From: Alkalihalobacillus trypoxylicola
GTDB lineage: Bacteria > Bacillota > Bacilli > Bacillales > Bacillaceae_D
Assembly: GCF_001590785.1 (NCBI RefSeq)
Contig: NZ_LTAO01000023.1
Span: forward strand, 125,142-189,141
DNA length: 64,000 nt
Reading direction: 5' to 3'
Under the pieces are notes generated by a model. It was not told the origin of the DNA and did no database searches. It saw only the letters and a list, made by a program, of their open reading frames with translations. Shown piece after piece: positions 42,081 to 50,840 of the stretch. Every line of letters starts with the position of its first letter. Position 1 is the first letter of the stretch. The position numbers and the translations under genes are program-made.

Positions 42081-42692
42081 TTATTTGGGCCTGGTTAAAG
42101 TAAATACTTCTCCTATCCGTGCATAATCGTGTCCCGCTAGTCTAGAGACAGCTTCCCATTTATCTTGAATAATTTTCCCATCATCATATAGCTGATTTTC
42201 AATATGATAACAAATCACCCTACCAATGATTAAATCTGCATTCATAAAGCCTTGCTCATCTTCTAATGGTATATGTTGATCTAATAGACATTCAAAACGA
42301 ATTTTAGATTGTGTTACAGCTGGAACATCAACAAGATGACTTTTAATAGTCGACATACCTATTTCCTCTATTTCGCTCTCATTATGGGGTAAGCTCTTGG
42401 CGCTTAAATTAATTTCATTAACATTCGCTTCATCAACTGTATGAACGACAAACTCCTTTTTATACAAAATATTAGCTGTCGTATCCTTCATCTCTCCTTC
42501 CCTTCTAGCTATAGATAATAATATTCTAGGAGGGGCAGAGGAAATAATCGTAAAATAACTAAAGGGTGCTCCATTTAACACCCCTTGTTTAGAAAGGGAT
42601 GTGACAAAGGCAATCGGTCTAGGAATAACACTTCCGATTAATAATTTATAATTCTCTCTTTCCGTTAAGTTTTTAGACTCAATCGTAATCAT
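42081..42692 (-). CDS. Flavin reductase-like FMN-binding split-barrel protein
   Basis: The 203-residue protein matches the flavin reductase/DIM6-NTAB family: GSVIPRPIAFVTSLSKQGVL, NGAPFSYFTIISSAPPRILL and the FMN-contacting KDTTANI. It probably reduces FMN or carries out FMN-linked reductions. It follows mhqO by 17 bp with AAGGAG upstream of the ATG, so it is cotranscribed and likely under MhqR. In Bacillus such a partner would fit removal of quinones. Confidence 0.83.
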   Translation of the reverse strand: MITIESKNLTERENYKLLIGSVIPRPIAFVTSLSKQGVLNGAPFSYFTIISSAPPRILLSIARREGEMKDTTANILYKKEFVVHTVDEANVNEINLSAKSLPHNESEIEEIGMSTIKSHLVDVPAVTQSKIRFECLLDQHIPLEDEQGFMNADLIIGRVICYHIENQLYDDGKIIQDKWEAVSRLAGHDYARIGEVFTLTRPK

Positions 42693-42709
42693 CAACCTTC
42701 ATCTCCTTA

Positions 42710-43648
42710 TTACAGTTTGTCTTCTCTAACTTGAAAAGGAAGTAAAACCCTTTCTATCTTTGCACGATGTGGCTCGTACTGTGGAGGGAGCATTAATTGA
42801 GATCCCAGATCTTGTAATTCCTCATCATGTGTAAACCCAGGTGGGTCTGTAGCTATTTCAAATAATAATTCTCCATGCTCTCTAAAATAAATAGCATTGA
42901 AGTAGTTTCTGTCTTGAACAGGTGTCACAGCATACCCCTGGTCCTTCAGTAATTTTTGCCAATCTAATTGGTCTTGGTCGTCAGTAGCACGCCAAGCAAT
43001 ATGGTGAACAGTCCCTACCCCTAATTGTCCTTTTCGAACGACGTGTGTATTAACATCAATTATATTTCCGATAGGTCCTTGCGCTTTTAACCTTATCCAA
43101 CCATTATCCTCTCCTATTACTTGTAATCCCATCATTTCTGATAGCAATTGAACGGTTTGTTCCGGCTCAGCTGATAATAATGTGGCTCCACCAAAACCTT
43201 TAATAGCGAAATCTGGTGTAACTCCATTAAAGCTCCAGGAGCTTTTTTCACCCTCTTCTCTTTCGACAAGCTCTAGCTTTAATCCATGAGGGTCTGAAAA
43301 TTGCAGATATTCTTCATTAAATCTTTTCTTTTCGGTGAAATCAACTTCATATGTTTTTAAACGTGTTTTCCAAAAGCCGAAAGAATTTTTAGGTACAACA
43401 AATTGTGTGACACCAACTTGTCCCGAGCCTATCTCTCCTTGATAAGCTCCAACCCAATTAAAAAAAGTCATAATCGTTCCTGGTTTCCCTTGTTCATCTC
43501 CGAAATATAAATGATATGTTCCTGGATCATCGAAATTAACCGTCTTTTTTATTAAACGAAGACCTAGAACTCCAGCATAAAAATCAACATTTTCTTGTGG
43601 TTCTCCTACTATAGCCGTAATATGATGAATACCTTTTGTTATTTTCAA
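42710..43648 (-). CDS. mhqO: Ring-cleaving (extradiol-type, VOC) dioxygenase, MhqO/MhqA-like
   Basis: A 312-residue protein of two VOC halves: GIHHITAIVGEPQENVDFYA at the start, GTYHLYFGDEQGKPGTIMTF, DPHGLKLELVE, then the second half with GTVHHIAWRATDDQDQLDW and YFREHGELLFEIATDPPGF. His and Glu metal ligands are in place. Length and sequence match the MhqA/MhqO dioxygenases that cleave hydroquinones in Bacillus. The start is TTG with AAGGAG six bases upstream. The palindrome at 43716 in its promoter region points to MhqR repression. Confidence 0.9.
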   Translation of the reverse strand: MKITKGIHHITAIVGEPQENVDFYAGVLGLRLIKKTVNFDDPGTYHLYFGDEQGKPGTIMTFFNWVGAYQGEIGSGQVGVTQFVVPKNSFGFWKTRLKTYEVDFTEKKRFNEEYLQFSDPHGLKLELVEREEGEKSSWSFNGVTPDFAIKGFGGATLLSAEPEQTVQLLSEMMGLQVIGEDNGWIRLKAQGPIGNIIDVNTHVVRKGQLGVGTVHHIAWRATDDQDQLDWQKLLKDQGYAVTPVQDRNYFNAIYFREHGELLFEIATDPPGFTHDEELQDLGSQLMLPPQYEPHRAKIERVLLPFQVREDKL

Positions 43649-43715
43649 TTTAATCTCCTTCTTTCTTAATCATTAATATGCTCTGAATTTATAGCATTAT
43701 CATGAGTGTATAATG

Positions 43716-43729
43716 TCTTGAATTCAAGA
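43716..43729. promoter_or_regulatory. MhqR-type operator upstream of mhqO
   Basis: The perfect palindrome TCTTGAATTCAAGA, flanked by AT-rich sequence, matches the known MhqR operator type (TATCTCGAATTCGAGATA) and lies 68 bp before the mhqO start. Confidence 0.8.
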
Positions 43730-43763
43730 TAATTATCTAAAAAAAAGATTATAAAATCTTTTT

Positions 43764-44225
43764 TTATTTCTGTTGTAATTGGTCTGCTCGATACCCTATT
43801 ATTTTTAATGTATCAATCATCATTTTCTTTTGTTCATCACTCAATGGACTTAATAGTTGATGAATGGTTTCACGGTTCTTTGGAAATATTTCAGCCATAA
43901 AATGTTTTCCCTTTTCCGTTATAACAGCATAGGTAACTCTTCGATCCTTTTCAGACAAACGCCTAACGATTAGTTCCTTTTTTTCTAACTTATCTACTAC
44001 ATAAGTAATAGACCCACTAGATAGAAGAACTTTTTTTCCAATTTGTTGAATAGGCTGTTCTCCCTTATGATATAATAATTCCAAAACAGCAAATTCCGTC
44101 TTATTTAAATGATAATTTTTAATATCTTCTTCAATATAGTCTGCGACAGATCGACTAGAACGAAGTAACACAATAAAAAGTTTTAACGATAAATCATAAT
44201 CTTCATCGTGAAAATTTTTAGTCAT
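43764..44225 (-). CDS. mhqR: MarR-family repressor, MhqR-like
   Basis: A 153-residue MarR protein: the winged helix-turn-helix reads HLNKTEFAVLELLYHKGEQP, QIGKKVLLSSGSITYVVDKL and RRLSEKDRRVTYAVIT. MhqR represses mhqA/mhqNOP-type operons and is released by quinones. Here the regulator lies directly upstream of mhqO on the same strand, and near-identical palindromes precede both genes, so autoregulation is likely. The ATG at 44223-44225 is preceded by AAAGG 11 bases upstream; TTG three codons earlier is an alternative. Confidence 0.88.
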   Translation of the reverse strand: MTKNFHDEDYDLSLKLFIVLLRSSRSVADYIEEDIKNYHLNKTEFAVLELLYHKGEQPIQQIGKKVLLSSGSITYVVDKLEKKELIVRRLSEKDRRVTYAVITEKGKHFMAEIFPKNRETIHQLLSPLSDEQKKMMIDTLKIIGYRADQLQQK

Positions 44226-44250
44226 CTTACTCAAAACCTTTCCATTGGAA

Positions 44251-44274
44251 AATTATCTTGAATCCGAGATAATT
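44251..44274. promoter_or_regulatory. MhqR-type operator upstream of mhqR
   Basis: Arms AATTATCT and AGATAATT (44251-44258, 44267-44274) around TGAATCCG form a 24-bp imperfect palindrome, related to the site before mhqO. It lies 25-50 bp before the mhqR start. Confidence 0.8.
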
Positions 44275-44333
44275 ATATGATTTGTTTGGTGACATGTCAA
44301 CTAATTCTATTTTATCGAGAGAAGGGAAACTAA

Positions 44334-44807
44334 ATGAACACTTTATTTAGTTCATTAGTATTAATCTATCATCTTCTTTTTATATCTCACTTACCTTTAG
44401 AGCATCATGATTCAACCAGTGTACATCTTCATAATCTCATTGAATCAAACCAATACATTGAACAAAACTTAGCTTTAACTCAGCTTGAACCGCTATCCGC
44501 TATAAAATTATTTTTTAGTTATGCATTATTCTTATGTGCTCTCATACTAAACATAAACACTCTTTACCTGAATTCTTTCATCCCTATTATTTTTCATCAT
44601 TATTTAATGCTTGTTTTGAAATTCCAGAGTACACAATTTATCTCTTTCTTCTTTCATTTGAGAACATTTAATCGAAAGGAGACTGAAGGAAGAGATGACC
44701 AAGGTAAAAAGAGATCGTTCGATACAAGAGGCGATAAAGGGATTATTTATTGGTGTCGTTTTAATGATTATCGTCATTTTATTTGCTCACCATATTCTAG
44801 GACTTGA
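44334..44807 (+). CDS. Hypothetical small membrane/exported protein (157 aa), divergent from mhqR
   Basis: AGAAGGG lies seven bases before the ATG, so translation is credible. The product has a hydrophobic N-terminus (MNTLFSSLVLIYHLLFISHL), a His-containing hydrophilic stretch and a second hydrophobic region around 58-100. The last 45 residues are polar and overlap the next gene in another frame, which makes the C-terminus look like read-through beyond a once-earlier stop. I recognise no family. Divergence from mhqR places the MhqR operator in its upstream region too. Confidence 0.5.
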   Translation: MNTLFSSLVLIYHLLFISHLPLEHHDSTSVHLHNLIESNQYIEQNLALTQLEPLSAIKLFFSYALFLCALILNINTLYLNSFIPIIFHHYLMLVLKFQSTQFISFFFHLRTFNRKETEGRDDQGKKRSFDTRGDKGIIYWCRFNDYRHFICSPYSRT

Positions 44808-44823
44808 GTATTTTCCAGCTTAA
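44695..44823 (+). CDS. Small single-span membrane protein (42 aa)
   Basis: The ATG at 44695 has GAAGGA upstream and opens a 42-codon frame: a charged N-terminus (MTKVKRDRSIQEAIKG), one membrane helix (LFIGVVLMIIVILFAHHIL) and a short GLEYFPA tail. It overlaps the end of the 44334 frame in another register. The pattern is that of genuine small Bacillus membrane proteins, but no family is recognised and the function is unknown. Confidence 0.6.
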   Translation: MTKVKRDRSIQEAIKGLFIGVVLMIIVILFAHHILGLEYFPA

Positions 44824-45080
44824 TATGTTTAAAAAGTTATTTTACAGATATTAGCTGTAAGATAGCTTTTTTCGTTTTTTTCCTTTGTGATAATGAAAAA
44901 AGTCAAGAAATTTATATATAAAAACATTAGATTTTCATAACAATATTTTCTTCACATACGTTAACATCTATTTATGTTATGTTTTCTAACAAATTTTAGA
45001 AGTTTACCTTATTTCTGTTCGAATCGTTTTAGCGAAAATTAGGTTGTATGATAAAACTATTGCACTAGGAGCTTTCAAAT

Positions 45081-45398
45081 ATGTTTAATTATTTAGTCTA
45101 CAAACATGATTTTATTCAACATTTAGATAAAATCATTATTAAACGCTTTATGAAACATAAGCGTTTGAATCAAATTCTTTCTGAGAAGTTATTTCAAGCA
45201 AACATTACACCGCGATTAGCACAAGAAGTATTATTCTCAATTCCATTACATCTTTTAAACGGCAACTATAAAACCGAACAAATTATTACCGACATAATGA
45301 ATCACATGAGAAAAAATACACCTTTATACTACGCTAGAATAAGCAACTCTAGAAATAGTAATTTACTGAATATTCAGATCAAAGAAGAACGAAACTAA
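45081..45398 (+). CDS. Hypothetical protein (105 aa)
   Basis: AGGAG lies nine bases before the ATG. The product is a basic, mostly helical soluble protein with many Lys/Arg/His (FMKHKRLNQILSEKLFQ, LLNGNYKTEQIITDIMNHM). No membrane segment, signal peptide or known motif is seen. It stands alone and ends at a strong terminator. Function unknown. Confidence 0.65.
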   Translation: MFNYLVYKHDFIQHLDKIIIKRFMKHKRLNQILSEKLFQANITPRLAQEVLFSIPLHLLNGNYKTEQIITDIMNHMRKNTPLYYARISNSRNSNLLNIQIKEERN

Positions 45399-45431
45399 GG
45401 TTCCTTCTCTTAAATAGTTAGAGACATAACC

Positions 45432-45463
45432 AACTAAGTGGAGGATTACCCTCCACTTAGTTT
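45432..45463. terminator. Bidirectional terminator between the 45081 gene and yxeA-like gene
   Basis: Perfect 13-bp arms AACTAAGTGGAGG (45432-45444) and CCTCCACTTAGTT (45450-45462), with T-rich sequence following. Confidence 0.82.
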
Positions 45464-45481
45464 ATTCATATAAATGTTCAA

Positions 45482-45850
45482 TCACTCATCTTCAGTTAAT
45501 TCATTTTGTGCAGCCTCTGGAATAACCTCCCACATCACTTCATCATAGGATGTGACTTCATTTTGATTCTTTACATATAACATTAAATAGGCATTTTCCC
45601 GAAGTTCTTTTGCTGCAGAGAATTCAACTTCTACCCTTTCACCACTCTCATCATATGCAAATGTTTCGTACCAAAAGCGTTGCATAACTTCTCCTGATTC
45701 TAATACTGTTTCCTCTACATTAGTTGGTTCTGTTACTTGAACATATACGTTGTCTTTACCTAATCGATTAAAATCGACCGTAGCTAAAACGACAACACCT
45801 CCAATAAACAAAAACACAACGACCATTAATAAAATAGCGAATTTCTTCAT
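45482..45850 (-). CDS. YxeA family (DUF1093-like) exported protein
   Basis: The 122-residue protein has an N-terminal signal/anchor helix (MKKFAILLMVVVFLFIGG) and a small beta domain with DNVYVQVTEP and YDEVMWEVIPEAAQ, as in YxeA proteins. In B. subtilis yxeA is the last gene of the yxdJKLM-yxeA operon, and here it also follows an ABC permease and ATPase. GGAGG lies eight bases before the ATG. Its role in the peptide-sensing/transport module is unknown. Confidence 0.75.
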   Translation of the reverse strand: MKKFAILLMVVVFLFIGGVVVLATVDFNRLGKDNVYVQVTEPTNVEETVLESGEVMQRFWYETFAYDESGERVEVEFSAAKELRENAYLMLYVKNQNEVTSYDEVMWEVIPEAAQNELTEDE

Positions 45851-45868
45851 TTTAAATCCTCCTTTAAA

Positions 45869-47707
45869 TTATAAAACCATTTTCTTATAGCTTCTCATGG
45901 TGGCAAAATAATAAATGACATAGATAAACGTGTAAGCAAGCATCCATATAAGAACAGGTACGACGAGGTTCATTTGCAAGAGATTGGAAAAAGCGATTAG
46001 CGCAATTGCACCATGCATTAACCCTAGAAATAAAGGAGCGAAAAATATCATCCCAACTTGATGACGAATACTGTTGCTCTGTTCTTTTTTTGTAACACCG
46101 ATTTTATAAAGAATTTGATATTTCGCTTTGTCCTCTTCTGCCTCCGTCATCACTTTAAAATAAATCACACTCCCCGTTGCTACTAAAAATACAAGCCCTA
46201 AAAAACTACCAACAAAAAGCAACGATCCATTGGCTTCCATTGAATCTTTATAGTTTTGGACAGCACTCGAAAAATTCTCTGTACTAGCCTCTAATAGATT
46301 AGATTGGTCTAAATGATTTTTATAATCGTCAACCGTTACTAATTGAAATACACTTTCCTCAGCTGCTATCTCTTCATATTGTTGGTCACTTAATACGATG
46401 ACTCTTCCTCCACCCACCGTTTCCATATTTACTATATAATCTGTGTATACATCATTAGCACTAAAAACAGTTCCATCTAACATGACAGAATCAATGATTA
46501 GAGATGTATCCTCATTATAAAAAGGATCAATTAATAGAAATTGGTTTTGGGGCAGCTCTTCAACATGACTCCAACTTAATTGCTCCGCCAACTTTTCAAA
46601 AGTACTATAATCTAAAAGATGGAACATCATTTCTTGCTCTTGAACATTTACTCGTACAGCTTTACTTTCAATAGAATCTTGAAATACAATGTCAGAGGAA
46701 TCGATGACCTCTTCCTCTCCTTCCCACATAAATGTGAATGGTGTGTATGTTTGCACGTTTTTTTCCACATTGTAATAAAGTCCAAAAACAGCCCCACCAG
46801 CCGTAATAGTTGTAGCACTTAAAGCCGCAATAATAGTCAAAGTTCTAGCGTTACCACTTATACGATGAAGTAATTGAGCAGTTGTCCAAGTATTAAGACC
46901 TTTCCATGCCCACGTTTTTCGCTTTCTTAAGACATGCAGAATATATACAAGTACGCTATTAAAAATCAGATAGGAGCCTAATATCGTTAACCCTATAATG
47001 ACAAGAGGGGTTGATATTCCAAAGAACCTCCAAGCTTCCGAGCTCGTAATGTCTTCTATGGCTATCCAATAGCCAGAAGAAATCGTTATGATTCCTAGAA
47101 TAGCTGAAATGAATCGCGCTTTAGGTGGAGCTTCTCCCTTTTTATCTGCATTAAATAATTCAATAAGCTGGAACCGATAAATAATAAGATAGCCTTGTAA
47201 TGATGTAAGTAGGAATATTACGAGAAACACCATCATTGTATGAACAACAGCACTTATAGAAAAAGCAAATACTATAGAAAACTCCAAGCCCATTAAAACA
47301 AATAGTAGTGCTAATAAAAGTTGTGACGCAAAAAACCCAACGGCTACCCCAACTACTAGAGACAATAAGCCAATAACAATATTTTCCCAAAAAAGTAGCC
47401 AGCCAATGACACGCTTTCGCACTCCCATCAAAGAATATAAAGCCATTTCTTTCTTTCTCTTCTTTAAAAAGAAAGAATTAGAATAAATAATAAAAATAGA
47501 GACAAAGAAAAGTAATACAAAGGATGAAGCATTCATCATGCTACTTATTTGTCTTGAAGACTCTGATAATGCACTAATGTCCTCACTATATTTTAAGGTA
47601 ACAAAAGTAAAGTAAATGCTAATGGAGAAAATAGTGGATCCTATATAAAGCCCATAGCTTTTTAAATTACGACGAATGTTCTTTATGGCTAAGCTAAACA
47701 GTGTCAT
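45869..47707 (-). CDS. BceB/YxdM-type ABC transporter permease
   Basis: The 612-residue permease has ten predicted helices and a large extracellular domain (about 320-500) between helices 7 and 8, the BceB layout. FtsX-like regions include KKRKKEMALYSLMGVRKRVI and DKAKYQILYKIGVTKKEQ. Such permeases confer resistance to or sense peptide antibiotics with their ATPase. I start at the ATG at 47705-47707 with GGTGGTG upstream; it overlaps the ATPase gene by 14 bases. Confidence 0.88.
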   Translation of the reverse strand: MTLFSLAIKNIRRNLKSYGLYIGSTIFSISIYFTFVTLKYSEDISALSESSRQISSMMNASSFVLLFFVSIFIIYSNSFFLKKRKKEMALYSLMGVRKRVIGWLLFWENIVIGLLSLVVGVAVGFFASQLLLALLFVLMGLEFSIVFAFSISAVVHTMMVFLVIFLLTSLQGYLIIYRFQLIELFNADKKGEAPPKARFISAILGIITISSGYWIAIEDITSSEAWRFFGISTPLVIIGLTILGSYLIFNSVLVYILHVLRKRKTWAWKGLNTWTTAQLLHRISGNARTLTIIAALSATTITAGGAVFGLYYNVEKNVQTYTPFTFMWEGEEEVIDSSDIVFQDSIESKAVRVNVQEQEMMFHLLDYSTFEKLAEQLSWSHVEELPQNQFLLIDPFYNEDTSLIIDSVMLDGTVFSANDVYTDYIVNMETVGGGRVIVLSDQQYEEIAAEESVFQLVTVDDYKNHLDQSNLLEASTENFSSAVQNYKDSMEANGSLLFVGSFLGLVFLVATGSVIYFKVMTEAEEDKAKYQILYKIGVTKKEQSNSIRHQVGMIFFAPLFLGLMHGAIALIAFSNLLQMNLVVPVLIWMLAYTFIYVIYYFATMRSYKKMVL

Positions 47708-48464
47708 GGTTATCACCACCACCCATTTGGGCTAATTCTTCTAAAATACTTTGATAAAATTGTTCTCTTGATTGACTTCCCCTAAAAATTTCTTTAAAAA
47801 TCTCTCCATCCTTCAAAAACAGGATTCTACGGCAAAAGCTTGCTGCAAAGGCATCATGCGTCACCATCATAATAGTCGTCTCATGATCATCATTCATAGA
47901 ACGAAGGGTTTCTAATAGGCTTTTGGCAGATTTAGAATCTAATGCACCCGTTGGTTCATCAGCGAAGACTAATTTAGGGTTTGTTATTAAAGCACGACAC
48001 GCTGCTGCTCTTTGCTTTTGACCTCCCGATATTTGATAAGGGTATTGATCGATAATATAATCAATACCAAAGGCTTTAACGATTTTATCTATTGTTTCTT
48101 CTATATCTTTCACTTTCTTTTTGGCAATTGCTAATGGCAATAATATATTTTCTTTTACAGTTAATGAATCGAGTAAATTATACTCTTGGAAGATGAAGCC
48201 TAAATGTTTCTTACGAAAATCAGCTAACTTCCCTTCCTTCATTTGTACTAAATTGTTTTCCTCTAAGTGAATTTCTCCTGATGAAGGTTTATCAATCGTC
48301 GCTAATACATTTAGAAGCGTAGATTTACCTGAACCAGATGGCCCCATCACTCCCACGAACTCTCCATAGTCAATGTCAAATGATATATGTCTCAAAGCGT
48401 CAAACGAGCTCGTTCCTTTTCCATATACTTTTCCAACCTCTTTGACCGATAATAATGTTTCCAT
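47694..48464 (-). CDS. BceA/YxdL-type ABC transporter ATPase
   Basis: The 256-residue ATPase has Walker [16 protein letters not shown]-loop FIFQEYNLLDSL, signature ISGGQKQRAAACRAL, Walker B LVFADEPTGALD and switch His TMMVTHDAFAAS. This is the MacB/LolD-like class that works with BceB permeases. First gene of the ATPase-permease-YxeA operon, divergent from its two-component genes. GAGGG lies seven bases before the ATG. Confidence 0.93.
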   Translation of the reverse strand: METLLSVKEVGKVYGKGTSSFDALRHISFDIDYGEFVGVMGPSGSGKSTLLNVLATIDKPSSGEIHLEENNLVQMKEGKLADFRKKHLGFIFQEYNLLDSLTVKENILLPLAIAKKKVKDIEETIDKIVKAFGIDYIIDQYPYQISGGQKQRAAACRALITNPKLVFADEPTGALDSKSAKSLLETLRSMNDDHETTIMMVTHDAFAASFCRRILFLKDGEIFKEIFRGSQSREQFYQSILEELAQMGGGDNHDTV

Positions 48465-48507
48465 ATCTAATCCCTCGCTTTCCTTATTACTAACTATAAC
48501 TAGCCAT

Positions 48508-48548
48508 CCTTAAACGAAAATCACATTTACCTTACAAAATCCTTAAAT
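48508..48548. promoter_or_regulatory. Phased CCTTA repeats in the divergent promoter region
   Basis: CCTTAAAC at 48508, CCTTACAA at 48530 and CCTTAAAT at 48541 lie 22 and 11 bp apart, between the ABC operon and the response-regulator gene. Direct repeats in steps of about one helical turn are typical binding sites of OmpR-family regulators. Confidence 0.45.
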
Positions 48549-48622
48549 GATACATACTCTTTATGGAAACTGTTACTATAGAGAAAGATAATAAAACCGT
48601 GAATTCGGAAGGGTGAGAGAAA

Positions 48623-49333
48623 ATGGGGCAACCAAAAATTCTAATTGTTGATGATGAAAAAGACTTATGCACCTTAATTAAAACCTCCCTAAAGAAGGAA
48701 GGCTTCGAGGAAATCATTCTAGCCAATACGATTAAGGAAGGCTGGGAGGCTTTTTTGCAGCACTCTCCAGATCTTGCTATCTTAGATGTCATGCTTCCTG
48801 ATGGGGAAGGCTATGAGCTGTGTAAAAAAATTCGGGAGGAATCTAAAATTCCCATTTTATTTCTGTCTGCAAAAACAGAGGAAGTAGATAAAATTTTAGG
48901 ATTAGCTATTGGCGGAGATGATTATGTAACAAAGCCTTTTAGTCCTAAAGAAGTTGCTTACCGAGTAAAGGCTCAATTAAGAAGAGTAGGTCTTTATAGT
49001 GTCGATGTCGATCAAATAACACCGGCTAACACATCGAAAAAGGTCGGAGTATTTTCAATCAATAAAGAGGAAACAGAAGTTAAAAAGAATGATATAGCCT
49101 TAGAGTTAACAGCAAAAGAGGTTGGATTGATGGCTTGCTTCTTAAGAAACCCTAATCGGATTTTAAGTAAAGAGACTCTTTTTCAGGCTGTATGGGGAGA
49201 AGAATTTTATGGTGCCGATAATACATTAATGGTACATATTAGAAGGCTAAGGGAAAAAATAGAAGAGACTCCTTCTAACCCTAAATATATAGTAACAGTT
49301 AAAGGTTTAGGATATCGATTTCTAGGAAGTTAG
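48623..49333 (+). CDS. OmpR-family response regulator of the Bce/Yxd-like module
   Basis: The 236-residue protein has a receiver (KILIVDDEKDLCTLI; phospho-Asp in LAILDVMLPDGEG; Lys in DDYVTKPFSPKE) and a winged-helix output domain (LELTAKEVGLMACFLRN, VHIRRLREKIEETP, VKGLGYRFLG). It is cotranscribed with the kinase 10 bp downstream. The divergent ABC operon is the obvious target. AAGGGTGAG precedes the ATG. Confidence 0.93.
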   Translation: MGQPKILIVDDEKDLCTLIKTSLKKEGFEEIILANTIKEGWEAFLQHSPDLAILDVMLPDGEGYELCKKIREESKIPILFLSAKTEEVDKILGLAIGGDDYVTKPFSPKEVAYRVKAQLRRVGLYSVDVDQITPANTSKKVGVFSINKEETEVKKNDIALELTAKEVGLMACFLRNPNRILSKETLFQAVWGEEFYGADNTLMVHIRRLREKIEETPSNPKYIVTVKGLGYRFLGS

Positions 49334-49343
49334 GTGAAAGCAG

Positions 49344-50735
49344 TTGAAATGGAAGTTAACAGGACGCTATATATTTTCAATACTATCTATCGTTTTTATT
49401 GTTCTTGTAGTGAACGCTTCGATTGTATTGGCTATGCTTATTCACCAGAGATTTAATGATGAAGAGGATATTTCAACTGACAGAGCCGAGTCATTCACAA
49501 GAGAATTTAGTCAATATTTCATGTTCGAAAATGGACAACCTACTATTAGTCAGCAAGGGCAGGACGCTTTAATCGGTTTTGGTGCATGGCTTCAAATTCT
49601 CGATGAAAATGGAGAAGTAATAAGCTCCTTTGATGCTCCAGAATCTGCTTCTATGAATTACAGCCCGATAGAGCTTATTCATAAATATAAGTATATGGAT
49701 GATGAATTCAACACTTATTTTATAGGTGCTTATGAGGAATATAGCTACATTATCGGAATGCGGTTTTCGGATGAAAGGAGATTTGTATTTACGATAGATT
49801 TGCAATCCTTTTTTTCAAACGCGACTCTAGCCTTTTTTATTATCGTCATTGTTAATTTCATCATTGCTGCTTCTATAGGTCTTCTTTTTAGTTCTATTCT
49901 TACAAGACCCGTTCACATTATAATCAAAAGGATTTCCCAGCTTAATCAAAGGCAGTTTAATGAGTTTCACCCTAATCGACCTGGTATTTTCAATTCTGTT
50001 TTTGCTAATCTTAATAATTTATCGAACACACTAAAAAAACAAGAAGAAGACCAGTCAAAGCTCGAGAAGATGAGGAATGAATGGATTAGTAATGTCACTC
50101 ATGATTTAAAAACACCATTGTCTTCTATTCAAGGCTATGCAGAATTATTACGAGAGCACGATATAACGAAAGATGAGCGACTTGAATACTCAGAGGTTAT
50201 TGAGAGACAGTCTATTTATATGAGAAACTTACTCGACGATTTAAATTTGACGATCCGACTGCGAAACCAAGAAATGCCGTTGAGCGTAACAGAAACGAAT
50301 ATTGAAAAATTTGTCAGAGAGATGATCATTGATATCCTAAACTCTCCCTCTTTTCAAGACCGTAACGAGATATCTTTTTCTAGTGAGGCAGAGAATGTAT
50401 ACCTGTCTATTGACAAACATTTATTAAAAAGAGCCCTACTCAATTTTATTCAAAATGCCTTTGTTCATAATGACGCTAACGTTCTAGTTTCTTTAGTGAT
50501 AACAGATGATTATATGGTGATAGAAGATAACGGAAAAGGAATAAAATCAGAGGATTTAGAGCAGATTTTTGAACGCTATTATCGTGGAACCAATACCGAA
50601 CATATTCAAGGTACAGGATTAGGGATGGCGATCGCCCGAGATATCATTGAAGCTCATGGAGGAAAGGTTGAAATCACTAGTCAACACGGAAAAGGTACCT
50701 CCATTCGTATTTGGTTTGAAAATATGAGAACATAA
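49344..50735 (+). CDS. Sensor histidine kinase with extracellular sensor domain
   Basis: The 463-residue kinase (TTG start) has a membrane helix at 10-32, an extracellular region of about 120 residues, a second helix at about 160-187, HAMP-like linker, HisKA (WISNVTHDLKTPLSSIQGY) and HATPase (NFIQNAFVHN, IEDNGKGI, GTGLGMAIA). The kinases of true Bce modules have almost no extracellular loop and sense through the transporter. This one has its own sensor domain, so the module differs from the BceRS/YxdJK scheme. Confidence 0.92.
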   Translation: MKWKLTGRYIFSILSIVFIVLVVNASIVLAMLIHQRFNDEEDISTDRAESFTREFSQYFMFENGQPTISQQGQDALIGFGAWLQILDENGEVISSFDAPESASMNYSPIELIHKYKYMDDEFNTYFIGAYEEYSYIIGMRFSDERRFVFTIDLQSFFSNATLAFFIIVIVNFIIAASIGLLFSSILTRPVHIIIKRISQLNQRQFNEFHPNRPGIFNSVFANLNNLSNTLKKQEEDQSKLEKMRNEWISNVTHDLKTPLSSIQGYAELLREHDITKDERLEYSEVIERQSIYMRNLLDDLNLTIRLRNQEMPLSVTETNIEKFVREMIIDILNSPSFQDRNEISFSSEAENVYLSIDKHLLKRALLNFIQNAFVHNDANVLVSLVITDDYMVIEDNGKGIKSEDLEQIFERYYRGTNTEHIQGTGLGMAIARDIIEAHGGKVEITSQHGKGTSIRIWFENMRT

Positions 50736-50769
50736 AAATATTAAACATATAAACTTTTGAAAGAAAAAA

Positions 50770-50793
50770 GGCTGGTGCGTAATCACACCAGCC
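50770..50793. terminator. Terminator between the histidine kinase and YtkA-like genes
   Basis: Arms GGCTGGTG and CACCAGCC (50770-50777, 50786-50793). On the minus strand TTTTTTC follows, so it mainly serves the YtkA-like gene, but it can stop both convergent genes. Confidence 0.78.
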
Positions 50794-50810
50794 CATACAT
50801 TTATTAAAAT

Positions 50811-50840
50811 TATTAACCATTATTAACCATTATTAACCAT
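50811..50840. repeat. Three exact 10-bp tandem repeats at the stop of the YtkA-like gene
   Basis: TATTAACCAT occurs three times in a row, ending at the stop codon of the minus-strand gene. No function is evident. Confidence 0.8.

Noticed and set aside
44990-45080. tRNA-like GTTCGAATC sequence near 45015
   Set aside because: No acceptor stem or anticodon arm could be built around it; chance match.
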